Shown here piece by piece: positions 37,723-49,100 of a stretch of DNA of 64,000 nt. Origin of the DNA: Allodiplogaster sudhausi (lineage: Eukaryota; Nematoda; Chromadorea; Rhabditida; Diplogasteridae). The notes under the pieces are model-generated. The model did not search any database. It saw nothing but the letters and a program-made list of their open reading frames with translations, and had not been told where the DNA came from. The stretch is from NCBI GenBank assembly GCA_945643635.1, contig CALZFC010000006.1:9817001-9881000 (forward strand). Reading direction: 5' to 3'. Position 1 is the first letter of the stretch. The number at the start of each line of letters is the position of its first letter. A program made the translations under genes and the position numbers.

Positions 37723-37947
37723 ATGCGTTCTCCAGTCGCCTTCTTTTTCCTCGCTTTCCTCGCTCTCCTCACTCTTCTATCACCAGCCAGCCTTATCGAC
37801 GCTGTTGGTTTTCCATCCAAATTATTTTTCAAGCTCTGTAATGAAAAAGTGCTCGTTGTTCCAATTGTCTTGATTCCTTTTCAGAAGCCTTGCAATAAGA
37901 ACGCTCCTTTTGACATTCTCGCCGGTTGCGGACTTGGACGGAAGTGA
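37723..37947 (+). CDS. Small secreted peptide precursor with Cys pair and amidation-type end
   Basis: The open frame starts MRSPVAFFFLAFLALLTLLS, a strong signal peptide. A likely 81-base intron (37803-37883, GCT|gttggt to ccttttcag) is divisible by three, so the unspliced frame also stays open. Spliced, the precursor is only 47 residues: the signal peptide, then KPCNKNAPFDILAGCGLGRK and TGA. The two Cys could form a ring, and GL-Gly-Arg-Lys at the end is the layout for dibasic trimming and C-terminal amidation. A TATA box upstream and AATAAA 62 bases downstream frame a compact gene. I recognise no known neuropeptide family. An antimicrobial or other secreted peptide is also possible. Confidence 0.6.
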   Translation: MRSPVAFFFLAFLALLTLLSPASLIDAVGFPSKLFFKLCNEKVLVVPIVLIPFQKPCNKNAPFDILAGCGLGRK

Positions 37948-38009
37948 ACGTTGTTCATGATGTCATATCGATATCGGCTTGATATATCTTGTGAACATTC
38001 TTAATTGGG

Positions 38010-38015
38010 AATAAA
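38010..38015 (+). promoter_or_regulatory. Polyadenylation signal of the small peptide gene
   Basis: AATAAA lies 62 bases after the stop codon of the secreted peptide frame. Confidence 0.6.
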
Positions 38016-38482
38016 GGGATTTAACGACAAACGAGTAATTTTTAAATGCAAAATAGATAAGATATACAACACTTAAATTATCAAGTTAGTTTACTACAAC
38101 TTTTGTAAAAAAAAAAAAGACAGGATTAAAGCTGCTTCTTACAAGTGGACAGGTTTGAAAAATATCATTGTTGGGATCATCACACGAAAAAAAAATATGT
38201 GTATATTGCTGACTCGACTTTTTCTAAATAAAAAGAGCAAAAGAATAAAAGTTGGCTGACTTATCGCTTGCTATATGTAGAACGAGAAGTGGAAAGAAAG
38301 GCTAAGAATATCCTAGTTTGACCTTATATTGGCCTCTTCTTAATCTTGCTCGGTCCATTCCTTCTTCCAATCCATATTGATTGTACTGATACAATTATAC
38401 ACAGAGTTTCGGTGGTCGCCCTTTACATCACGACACGGAAAAGGAGTGGGAGAAGGAGAAGAAGTGGAAGATGGGCTTCTCG

Positions 38483-41400
38483 CTACTTCTTGAACACGTC
38501 GTTCTTGCCGACAGCGGCGAGAGTCTGGTAGTTCGGGTCGTTCGTGGCTACAAAATTGCAATTATATTTTTCAGCTTGTTTTCTTTTCTGACAAACCAGC
38601 CTTGGCGGCCTGGTTGGCTGGCGCCTGAGGCTTGCCGCCGCCCCCTCCACCCTTCTTGTCGGCGCCGAAGCAGTCGTTGTTACCCACGGCGGCCAGCGTC
38701 TGGTAGTTTGGGTCAGCGGTGGCTGAAAGTATAATAATTAAAGGAGAACGGTCGTTTAATTTCATATACAATTCGTTCACAAATATACATATGTACTATC
38801 CAGATCTCGTAATTGCTTTCACTCGTGTCTTTACTATTCGTGTTAAGTGATGTGGAATTCATTGAGAACTCCACTGTGCCCGTACCAGCCTTCGCAGCCT
38901 GATTGGCTGGAGCTTGCGGCATTCCGCCCGCCGCCCCTCCGCCCTTCTTGTCGGCACCGAAGCAGTCGTTGTTGCCGACGGCCGCCAGTGTCTGGTAGTT
39001 CGGGTCGGCGGTGGCTGTGGAAGAGGTATGCAGATTAACGAGAAACCTCTAAGGACGCGTTTACTTTACACACTCATATTACTTCCGCGTTGTCATGGGT
39101 AGTGCCATTAAATTTTTTATCGAAGATAACTGCAAAGTCATTCATTGCATACCAGCCTTGGCGGCCTGGTTGGCTGGCGCCTGTGGCTTTCCGTCGTTTC
39201 CGCCCCCTCCCTTCTTGTCGGCGCCGAAGCAGTCATTTGTCCCGACGGCGGCAAGCGTCTGGTAGTTGGGGTCGTTGGTGCCTGAAGGAAATCTTCGCTT
39301 CTTTGACCACTACGTTTCTTGTTACATTTTAGATATTTGAAGCAATCCTCCATATAATACAGAAAACTCTCGGCCAACCTGCCATCGCTCCGGCTGCCGG
39401 CTTAGCCGGTCCACCGCCAGCGTCCTTTTTGTCGGCACCGAAGCAGTCCTTACCGCCAACGGCTGCCAACGTCTGGTAGTTCGGATCGTGGGTCCCTGTA
39501 GAAATGAAGGTGTGTACTACATATTCTTCATTCTACTCGTTTTCGTTTTTTTTTATTAAATTCTACTCGTGTTCTTTATTCGGCACCATCTCCGGCATTC
39601 ATTATTATTCCAAAAAATAGGAACCGGCCATTCCGCCGGCGGCCGGTTGCTGTGGCCCTCCACCGCCGCCGCCGCCGGCGGCGGCGGCCGGCTTCTTGTC
39701 TGCGCCGAACGCGTCTCCACCCACAGCCGCCAACGTCTGGTAGTTCGGGTCGTGCGCGCCTGGAAAGACATCGATCTATAATTATTCTGAAGAATCATTT
39801 TAGGCTGACCGGCCATTCCGCCAGCGGCCGGTGCCTTTGGCCAGCGGCCGGTGCCTTCGCCCGCGCCTGCCGCTTTGTCGGCACCGAAGTCGGCATTCTT
39901 GGGCACAGCCGCGAGAGTCTGGTAGTTGGGGTCGTGGGTTCCTGAAATATAGTATATGTATTTAAAATATATTTTGGTAAAACTTCTTTTAATTTTAATT
40001 TGCAATTTTTAAATTCTCACCAGCCATTTCACCGCCTGTCGGCGGCTTCAGTTCCTGCCCAACCGGCTTCGGCTTTTCACCTGATCAAAAATAATTTTTT
40101 TGAATGTAATAATCTGTAATGAAATAGATAATGATTGTCCGGCGCTCGCACTTATATCTGTTATCGTGGCGTCTCCGTTCGCCCACAAGCATATTAAATA
40201 AGCGAAAAAAAAGTTGTAAAATATCGATAATCTCTCATTTCTATTTTTATTTTACTCATCTTTTGCCAAATAGATTGGGAAGGAAAGGCAGCCGAACCTT
40301 CGGGTTCCTTCTTCTCCACCTCAACCTTGTCAGGGTAGTAATTTTCAAGCTTCTCCGTCTTCTGCTCCCCTTTCGGCGCTTCCTTCCGGCTATCAATCTT
40401 CTTCTTTTTCTTCTGCAAAAAATGAATATACTTTAACTAAAATAATTACGAAAACTACCTTTAGTATGTAACTACACACAAAGAATATTGTCTTAGACAA
40501 TAATTGTCTTGAAGCTATTGTCTTAAGATTTGTCTTAGACAAAATTGTCTTGCAGGGAATTGTCGTAACCTGTCAAGACAATTTTCCAAGACAATTAAGA
40601 CAATTCAGGAGGCGGCGCCGCCTCGCCCAATTGTCTTAATTGTCTTGAAATTCCGCTGCCAGACACGAAATAGCGATCTCGTCCGATCTGGCAAGTTAGG
40701 CAACGTCGAGCGGCGACACTTAGGGGTTCACGTTCACATGCGAGCAAAAGTGCTCGAAAAAGACTTTTGTGCACTTTTACATATTTTACATTATTTTCTT
40801 TTCGTGCAAGATAATTAAATGTACATTCTTCCGTTAAATTTTTTTTTCATTTTGAGCTGTTTCATAAAAGCGTCCATCATTCGCGTTTTAATTGCAGCTT
40901 CTCTTTTTAGAGAAATGTTTGTTGTGACAGTACGGAACGATTAAATAAAATGTGAAGATTTCAGGATGGTTCAGGATTCAAGTTTTTGTTATGCGTCTTA
41001 GTTCGTTTTGTTTCTCCTTATGCTTTTAATTCATTGTTGTTTAGACGCCAGTTCGCGGGTCCGGCTGTCTTTCCCAGTTCGTGCAGCGTCAGGCTGCATG
41101 CGGGTCATTGGAACAAGGTGGAGTGGTATTTTCTTTTTTGTTTTGCTCATTCTTGTTATTCTTGTTATCTCGTTTGAACTGTTTTTTAATATTATTTTTT
41201 TCCGCAATAATCAAAGATAAGTATGCTTAACGTTTGTTGTAGTTAGCGAGCTCTTGGCGAAGGCAGAGTCGGGTCCAATCGGCGGCTTCCTCTGAGGGTT
41301 TGTTGTAAATCTTTGTTGTCCAGTCGTAAGTCTACCGTTTATGCTGCCTTGTAATACTTCAAGGCAGCCCCAAGTAATACAAGGTGATTTTTTTATTTGT

Positions 41401-43080
41401 TTGCCATAAAGAAATCAAAATTGTTCGCAGCGTCAGTTAATGCGTTTGCTTGCAGCTCTACGCCGACAAGGTGTCTACCCGTGGTTTCTGCGCCATTGCC
41501 CAGTGCGAGTCTTTCCGCTACAAGTTGGTCGTTGGTCTGGCTGTCCGCCGCGCGAGCCCAAGGCTCACAGTTGCGAGGTCGGTTCTTGTTTTTTTTCTGC
41601 ATTTATTCTCCTCTTTCTACATATATCAGCGAATCTCTTCGCTGGTGAATAATTAATGATGTTTGTAGTTTCAAATGCCTACCATGTGTAAAATTACTCC
41701 AGATTCGGGTTTTGCTGTTTTTCTTTTTGTTTTTAGTGTTATTACTTGTCAGTTAAAGATGGGAATTGCATGGGGAGACCTTGCTAACAGTACCGGAACC
41801 GGTTTTGTACTAGTTTGCACTTGTGCTGGCATACATTACAACAGATGGATTATGTGGAATTTAAGAATTTTCATAACAACTATGACTTGCGAAGAGTTTA
41901 TCAGCAGTATTGCAATAATTTTTTTTAGGTAACCATCTCCGGCAAGCTGCGTTGTTAGCGTGCCAACGAAGCAACTCTCTCTCTCTCTCTTCGTTCTGCG
42001 CGTGACTCGGAGCTATCAAGACCTTCCCTACCGTAACTGGTTCCTTTATTATATTCTTTGTTAAATGAGCATATTCTAGACTTAATTTTGGGGACGGTGA
42101 ATTTTTGTGGGAAATGTTTAGCTGTGTATTAAAATCTTGCGGTATGAAATCGGCTTTGCATTCCTTTTACTTTCATACGGTATTCAGTCACTAAATATTT
42201 GCTTACATTCACTTCTTTATGTGTATATTTAGGTGAACGGCTCGTTCTCCGATGCTCTCCTCGCTTATCTCGCCTCTTTCTGGGTCTTCAACCTCGAACT
42301 TCCACAAGACGTGAAGGCAGAAGTGTCGCTGCTCGCCTTGTTCACTGGAGTGAAGCCGCCGCCAAGTTTGACTGCTGATACAAGGTGGCTTTATCAGAAG
42401 ATTACTGGTTCTGTTTTGGGTTGATTCGAAGAGTTTGAATTTTTTTGATTACAGTATGATTTTTTGTTACGGTAGATGCTTAAGCATAGACTATATTTGG
42501 TTTTATTAATCTTGTCAAATAACTGTGAGAAGAATTCCATAATATGTTCTAAGAAGATAGTTGCTTGTGAATTTTAGACACTTTACTTTGTCATCGTTTT
42601 GAAAGAATCTGTCATATAACGAGTCAATGTGGATAGTTGTAGTGATAAGAGGATCATAGTTGTTGAATAAAACTAATTATGAAAAGTAATTTTAGAAATT
42701 TGCTGTAAATTTTCTGTTCTTGTTCTGAAAGTCCCCGTTGTTGAGCTGAAAGTACCCATTTGTTGTGCATTTTTACCCTTTCCTGTGAGTGTTCCCTTTT
42801 TTTGAATGTTTTAAGAAGGCATATAAAAAATGTTGCCTAAAGAGTTGTTCAAATGCAATGAGATACGCGTGGATTGAGCATGTGAAGAAGAGCAAGCGGG
42901 TTTATTAGTGTGATGATGACAAGAACGTGAAAAAGTTGATCGATCAGAAACCATAAAGGATGATATGAACGCTAAAGGATGATATGATGCTCTCTCTGTC
43001 TCTCTGTCTCTCTTTCTTTCTCTCTGTCTGTATCTCTCTCTCTCTCTCTCTCTGTCAATCTTTCTTTCTCTCTGTCGCTG

Positions 43081-43148
<68 letters not shown>

Positions 43149-43956
43149 CACAGGCAACCTCTGCCAGAATTCAAGCATGGAAGCCGCCCTTATCATCTGG
43201 ATAAGTTCTTCAGCATTCAAAACGCTAGGGCGGGTAGTGTGGTGGTAGTGGTCTGGGTGGTTGGGTCTGGTTGGTCATATGAACGCTAAAGGATGATATG
43301 ATGTTATGAACGCTAAAGGATGATATGATGTTATGAACGCTAAAGGACATTTTTCATGTTTTATGCCTTTGTGGGTGACGTCAGCTGTTCTCATGTTGTT
43401 AAACAGAACCTGTTTAATGTAATAAAGCGTTTTGTTTATTGTAATAAAGCATTTTATATAATGAATACGCTTAAAAAGTAATGATTCTAACTGTATTTGA
43501 TCCGTGAGCGATCTTAAAGATGAGAAGGGGGCGTGGCTTAGGCGCTCTGCGCGAGATTGTCTTGAGAGGTCAAGACAATTCTGCGACGCGCAATTGTCTT
43601 GACCGGGCAAGACAATTTCGTCAAGACAATGATTGTCAAAAGCATGCAATACAATATTGTCTTGAGCCAAATTTAAGACAAATTGTCTTGAGCGATTGTC
43701 TTGACCTCTCAAGACAATCTTCTTTGTGTGTACGGTGCCTCAACTATTTTATGGAAATGTGGGGATTGAAGTGAAGGTGAGTGAGGGGAGCGTGAGAAGA
43801 TGAGAGAGTGTGAGAAGGTGAGAGAGCATGAGGAGATGAGATGGTGTGAGAAGGGACCGAGCAGAGCGCGAGGAGGAAGGCCGCAGTGACAGGGAAGAGG
43901 CAGATGAGAGAGAGACAGTCTCCGGCTTGCTCGGCGTCACTCAACAAGCCGCGCAT
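38483..43956 (-). CDS. Signal-anchored protein made of [10 protein letters not shown] exon repeats
   Basis: Exon 1 (43956-43858) reads [16 protein letters not shown] and a hydrophobic segment [18 protein letters not shown] 3.4 kb intron with a mobile element follows. Exon 2 (40412-40256) is [20 protein letters not shown] and highly charged, so exon 1 is probably a signal anchor with Lys stop. Exon 3 (40080-40021) is a Pro/Lys linker. Six exons each encode one repeat, T-[HNA][12 protein letters not shown]2-D-x-FGADKK plus a Gly/Pro/Ala tail: 39941-39810, 39759-39625, 39495-39379, 39281-39153, 39014-38886 and 38722-38597. The last (38547-38483) ends [21 protein letters not shown]. Each repeat exon is a multiple of three (132, 135, 117, 129, 129, 126) with phase 1 at both ends. 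Several repeats have a single Cys (NDCFGADKK). I do not know a function; similar short motifs occur in nematode-restricted proteins to my recollection. Confidence 0.82.
40488..40655. repeat. Left subterminal array of AAGACAATT motifs
   Basis: About ten copies of TTGTCTT or AAGACAA occur in both orientations, with a GC-rich GGCGGCGCCGCC palindrome in the middle. Such clustered motifs at the ends of an element often bind transposase; that role is inferred. Confidence 0.85.
41456..41985 (+). pseudogene. Ribosomal protein S3 fragment inside the transposon
   Basis: After an acceptor (cttgcag) the frame reads [20 protein letters not shown] then [13 protein letters not shown], the conserved core of eukaryotic S3 (uS3). 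The following codons have lost about nine residues and shifted frame, so the S3 continuation EPKAHSCE reads out of frame. A donor (GCGAG|gtcggt, 41578) and an acceptor (ttttag, 41938) leave a 361-base intron. Exon 2 resumes VTISGKLRC and then TAG, where S3 has Gly-Gln-Arg. Upstream and downstream parts of S3 are missing. This is a captured gene piece with intron, not a processed copy. Confidence 0.85.
42233..42424 (+). other. Exon-like C-terminal segment in the S3-carrying element
   Basis: After tatttag the frame reads [20 protein letters not shown], then [17 protein letters not shown] and [15 protein letters not shown], ending TGSVLG and TGA. Its base composition is exon-like. It is not part of S3. 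The family is not recognised; it may be a second captured gene end or a remnant of an element gene. Confidence 0.4.
42988..43147. repeat. Interrupted CT/CTGT microsatellite
   Basis: A 160-base pyrimidine-rich tract of CTCT with TTTCTTT and CTGT interruptions, inside the S3-carrying element. Confidence 0.85.
43553..43722. repeat. Right subterminal array of AAGACAATT motifs
   Basis: About ten copies of the same 7-mer in both orientations, several arranged as inverted pairs such as TTGTCTTGAGAGGTCAAGACAA. It mirrors the left array of the element but with different spacer sequence. Confidence 0.85.
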
Positions 43957-46124
43957 TCTCTACTCGTTCTGGAACAACACAGAGATTAATTTTCTCATAC
44001 GGAAAAATTAATGTAAAATAAAGCAAGAAATGAGTGAGCACCAGATTCTTCACAAATTTTAAGAAGCGGAATTTACGGCAAACATTTTGTAAAAGATCTC
44101 TTCAAATTCTAAACAGTAGCGCTCAATCATAGTCGGAGGAATAAGAAAATAGGGGGAAATGGAGTGAGCGAAGAGAGCCGACTGACCGGCAACGGTGGAC
44201 AGCTGTCAAATGATATAAGAATGTGGCTTTAGCCTCGCATCGAGAGCGATTTTCCTGAAAATTTGACTAAAGGGCCCCTCCGGCGAATGCGCGTGCATTT
44301 TATTAGGAAACTTTCCCACTCTTTTTCTCTCTCCTGCACGCACTTTTTCCATGCGCTCTCGTGTGCTCGCTGAACTTACCGTACTTTGTTTGCTCCCAGA
44401 GAATGAAAAGAGATAATAGAAAGAACATAGAAAAAGGAGGGGGAAAATTTCTTCTGATATGCATGTCTGAGCAATCCTTTAATTTAGATCTCTACCAGAG
44501 ACTGCCGTTTTTATGTTTGGAATGAATATGTTGCTATATCACAAATTCTGGCGGAGAGAAAGTATTTAGCACTTCCTGGACATTAGCACATTTGCGCTCG
44601 CAACTAAATTAATTCTCTTAATATTTGTCCTTAACCTAATAAAAATTTTTTTTTATTAATTTTCGGAAAAAAATTGTCTTTATTTGTTAGCTAGCGAAGT
44701 AATATTAAAGCGAGCAAACAAGGTGCACGAAATGAAAGCACATGAGGGCGTCCATGCAAAGACGTTATACTTACTTATACTTTATTTACGCACACCTTAG
44801 TGATACGTGGAGGTAAAATTTAGAGTAAAAATAAATAAAATGAGTCAAAATGAATATAAATTGTACGGATCATAAAACAACCGAAGGCTTATTGCTGGCA
44901 ATAGAATTGAATTACTTCGCGGCACGTATAAAGAAGGAATGAGACCGAGCTTTCAATCGACTTGTTGGGTAAGCTAATTTAAACGAGAGGCCACGAGTTC
45001 GGAAATGATGGAAATAAAAGTGATGGGGACAGTAAGGGACAGTTTTCTATGACCAAATATGAGACGACGAGCCAATGTGAAATCAAAATCTTCCCGACGC
45101 GCTTTAAGAGAAGGGAGGGAGAGGATGCGGTTCCTTTCCTCATTAGGAGGGACGGATAGTGCTGAATAGCCACAACATCGACGGAAAATAACGCGAGTAA
45201 AGTAGTTCTGGACTTTTTCTAAAACGCGGATATCTTTTAATAAATGGGGAGAATAGACAGTTGTACGTTAAAGAATTCCGAGTCGAGGTTAAAATATGAA
45301 AATCCGATGGCGAGGCTTGCACTCTTCGGTTCGACAGGCTTAGTTTTTCGGTGACTGGAGGGGTAATGAAAATTCTAACGACACATGACCCACATTACAT
45401 CTCTATAAATCAAAACCTTGTGTACTATTACTCGATCTCTTAATCACATGTTTATAACCTTTCAAAATGTTGGGATACTTCAAGTAAGAGCACGAAAAAT
45501 TATGTTCTGATTCTTCGAAGACCAAAGTTTGAATATTCATAATATTTGCATGTCGTGGTTCCTGTTGTGAAGATCTCTGTGCACGCGCAGCAGTAGAATG
45601 CGTGACTTTGAGACCTAACGCAATGGAATGTAGGAATTATAATATAGGCACTATTACATCCGAAATATGCAATGTATTCCATCTTCCGTCCCAAATATCC
45701 TCATTTAACCCGCGAATAAACGTCTTCACCGGTTGTTCCCGTGTCGTATCTTCTTATCGCCAACGCTTCTCGGATCTCCATCCGCTAGTCGTCAATAATT
45801 TTGTTTCAGTCAGTTTCGAGAGAAAGAGTTAAGCGAGAGAGACAGAAGTGTCTGGGTTGACTGGATAGAGCTTAGTTCTTGAGGAACACTGAGAGATGCA
45901 GCAAAGATGTTAATGGAGAGAGCGTCTCGCCATACTATATCTGGCGCTTGCGTGAGAGGCAACTTTGGTGAGAGAGAATCTTGTACGCGTTCCGTTAATG
46001 GCGAGGACCAAAGATTATAACCTTCATAATATTTGCAGTCGTGCTCCTAAAAAAAAAACTCACGCACTGTTTCTGTAACTCTTACTAAACGTTGGAATAA
46101 ACGTTTTCAGGAAAGAGAACGGGC
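43957..46124. other. Intergenic spacer before the ABC transporter
   Basis: No convincing exon was found in 2.2 kb between divergent genes. A direct repeat of about 45 bases (gaccaaag, then cataatatttgca and cgtg) occurs at 45518-45563 and 46005-46048. The rest is AT-rich sequence. Promoters for both flanking genes should lie here. Confidence 0.45.
45518..46048. repeat. Dispersed direct repeat pair, about 45 bases each
   Basis: 45518-45563 and 46005-46048 share GACCAAAG, TTCATAATATTTGCA and GTCGTG with similar spacing. AATAAACGT also recurs 150 and 50 bases further on. They could be ends of an old element; no coding content lies between. Confidence 0.45.
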
Positions 46125-49100
46125 ATGTTTCGAGCGCGTCGGCAGCTTAGGCTGCTACTCTGGAAGAACCGTCGACTAGCTTGTCACTCCAAGGGCTGGA
46201 CTTTCTTCGAGGTCGTGACTCTTAGTTTCGTTCTCTCTCCAACTCTCTAACTCTCCTTCCCTCTAGCTATCATCTCGTAATAATTTTGCCACTTTGTGCA
46301 GTTCACTTAAAGAAAAAAATTTGGTAATGGTGATTCTGTTCTGAATAAGTGATTGGCTGTCTATGATGATTTCGCAGGTGTTTATGCCGATCGTATTTCT
46401 GCTTAATGTCCGGCGTAAGTTTAACAAAAATTCGCAATCGATACACTCGTATTATATAAGCAAATTTTGTTTTAAATAAAAAATTTTTCTCAAACTATGA
46501 AAACAATTTTAGCATATCTTGAGAGACATTGAAGACTTTTTTTTAATAGTAAAACTGCATCGTACTAAGTTTCGTTGCTTTCAGTTCGACATGAAAATGA
46601 CGCCAGAGGTGCGATTCGCACGCTATGAGATTAAGGGAAATCGAGAGGGTCGTAGAAATTGCGCAGCGAAGAAGCTGGCTTATGCGTAAGATGCATGTTC
46701 ATATTTGAAAATAGTTAATTCAATACAATTAAAACTGTCGAAGTTTTGAATTCCGTGGACAAAATTGTTAAAGTATCGTAGACATTGTTCAGGGAGAATC
46801 ATTTTTTTTCAAGCTAAGGTGAGAACAAGTGAGAGACCAAATCCTAACGAATGATCCCAATTTTCTCCATTCATGAACATTAAACACGAATTTTTTCTCT
46901 TCTTGTTTCCATTAGAAGACTAGACCGTTGTGATCCGTTACTCTGCTAGTATTTTCAGGACGCTGGATGTTATCGATGACTTTTGGATCAACCAAACAGT
47001 CAATTTTTTAAATAGCGGAAATGCCAGCGTGTGCGAGGTTCAGAGTTCCCAAGGATGATAAGCATTTAGATTTGCGGCGATTCTCACGATTAAGTGCTTA
47101 CGTCGCTCGTTGCAGAACAAGAGCATAATACTGGCACCGTTCCCAAATCGTGAAGCGTTTGTGAAAGCACTTCAGAACGACTCGAAAACTAATCCAGAGT
47201 ACCTACTTTAAAAAAAACATTTTCGGAGACCAAACAATTCGTCGTAAAAAATTGTTTTTAATATGGTTAAATTAAGTCATGCTTTAGATATTTCGCTGGA
47301 ATTCTTATCATGAAGTTTGACAACAATAGTCATCGCAACCTTGACTACAGAATTTGGAAGTACAACGAGAAATCGGTGAGCTATTTTGGTTGCTACGAAT
47401 TACATCTATAGAACTATTAACATATGCATAATTTTTTTAGTAAAGACAGCCATGTAGACATTGTTCTTGTTTAGTACCGTCTTCACAGTCTCTATCGCAC
47501 GGATGGCCAGTTCAGCTATCTGGCTGACAGCAAAGAAACAAGCAAAAAATCAACAACAACCTCTACAACGAGCACAAACAGTAGAATATCCGTTGCTGGT
47601 GGCGGATATAAAGCACTGACAGTCCGTAATTAAGGGAACCTTAAGGATAAATCAGTTTTTAGAGAGCCCTGTGTCCTTAACACTATCCATTAACGATATC
47701 CTTAGTGCAATTCGAAGTTGAAATCCGTAGTTCAAAAATGCTCCTTCCGTTCATTCCGCATATTGACGGATTCAAATACGGATTGAGAGAGCTTCCTTAA
47801 ACTCCGCCCACCAATTGACAGAATTTCTTTTCTGTGTGGCGCGAGGCCGTCTGATCAACTTGATGGCAGCGTTCTCTCTGATCCCTACTTCAGCAACGGG
47901 ATCCTGTCACTGCAGATTGCCATCGAACAATCATTTCTCGGGGTTTCTTTATTTCACTCCTCTGATGATTCAATGGTTTAAACTAATGATGAATCGTTTA
48001 GAATAGTTCAAAAGAACGCTCACTTTCATACAACATCACATTCGCGGCGCAGCCACCTTTACCGGACATCAAGTCAGGCTTCAAGGTGCCTGTGGTATGT
48101 TAGTCGACCACATTTACATTATTTCATATAAATTAAAGTGGTCCATAAAAGTAATATATTGCGTACAAAGAAGAAGAATTTCTTAATTTCATATTTGCAG
48201 ACTGCGACTCTTCCATATCTGACTCTCGCGTACTCATTCATGGCATATCCAGTGGTGCTGCATACGACACGTGAGATTGCAGACGAAATCGAAAGTTGAA
48301 TGATGGTATCGTTTTGTTGAGACTCGAACCCGCAAGGTTCGCCAAGTAAAGTGGTAACCTTACCAATCGGCTATCATGACAGGCATATCTGATGGTGAGG
48401 GGGATGGGACGAGGCGTATTCATCGCATCACATGCGATCAGCGCTTTTCTGAAGCTGCTGCCGGCACTCCTGATAAATACCATTCCATTGGTTGCCATGA
48501 AGATGGTTGGTATCATTAATCTCCAACTTCAATTAGTTGACATCTCCTGTGCTGCTTGAGGCTCCAAACTTCTTGCTCGTGTACATGCTGACTCTCCTGT
48601 TCTTCGTGTGCCTTGTCGGCCTGGCTGCCCTCTGCGCAGTCCTCTTTCGTTCTGCGAGTACCGCCATTAAAGGTCCGTCATGGGATTCCTATTTTCTGAG
48701 TTCTCGGAATTCTGACTCCAAAACATTATTGAAACCTGTAGTATCCGCGATGCTCATGCCGATCTTGCTTATCCTGAGCATGCTGGCCGCCCCAAAACGA
48801 GAGAAAATCGCCGCTGCTTGCGCCGCTTCCCTCAATCCGTTCATTGCACACAAATACGCATTTGGAAGGAGACTCTCGGTAAGAAGAAATTATTCTGAGT
48901 CGTTGTCCAAAGCGACTTTCTACTTCAGGAGAAGCCTCGGTGGCCTACGGGGTGGTGGACGGTTTCGAGGCGGACGCCGTCCACCCTGACGGCGAATGCG
49001 ACATCGATGCGACTGGCGTCGTCAAGATCTGGCGCAGTGGGCAACGAGCCGTCAATGGACTCAATCTCAAGGCTTATCGTGGAGAGGTCAATTCTTGACC

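Larger units (their letters stand above)
40475..43730. mobile_element. TA-flanked element carrying a captured ribosomal protein S3 fragment
   Basis: Ends are CACACAAAGAATATTGTCTT and, reverse complemented, CACACAAAGAAGATTGTCTT. TA flanks both sides (40473-40474, 43731-43732), as in Tc1/mariner-type insertion. About 170 bases at each end are packed with AAGACAATT / AATTGTCTT motifs in both orientations. The interior has no transposase. It contains a spliced, broken fragment of ribosomal protein S3, another exon-like segment (42233-42424) and CT repeats. It is inserted in the first intron of the [10 protein letters not shown] gene. Confidence 0.8.

Noticed and set aside
42984..43289. Ser/Leu-rich frame in the S3-carrying element
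   Set aside because: It translates the CT microsatellite and has no splice or start support.
48296..48386. A functional tRNA gene in the ABC intron
   Set aside because: Only the promoter-like boxes are convincing; acceptor and T stems do not pair cleanly.
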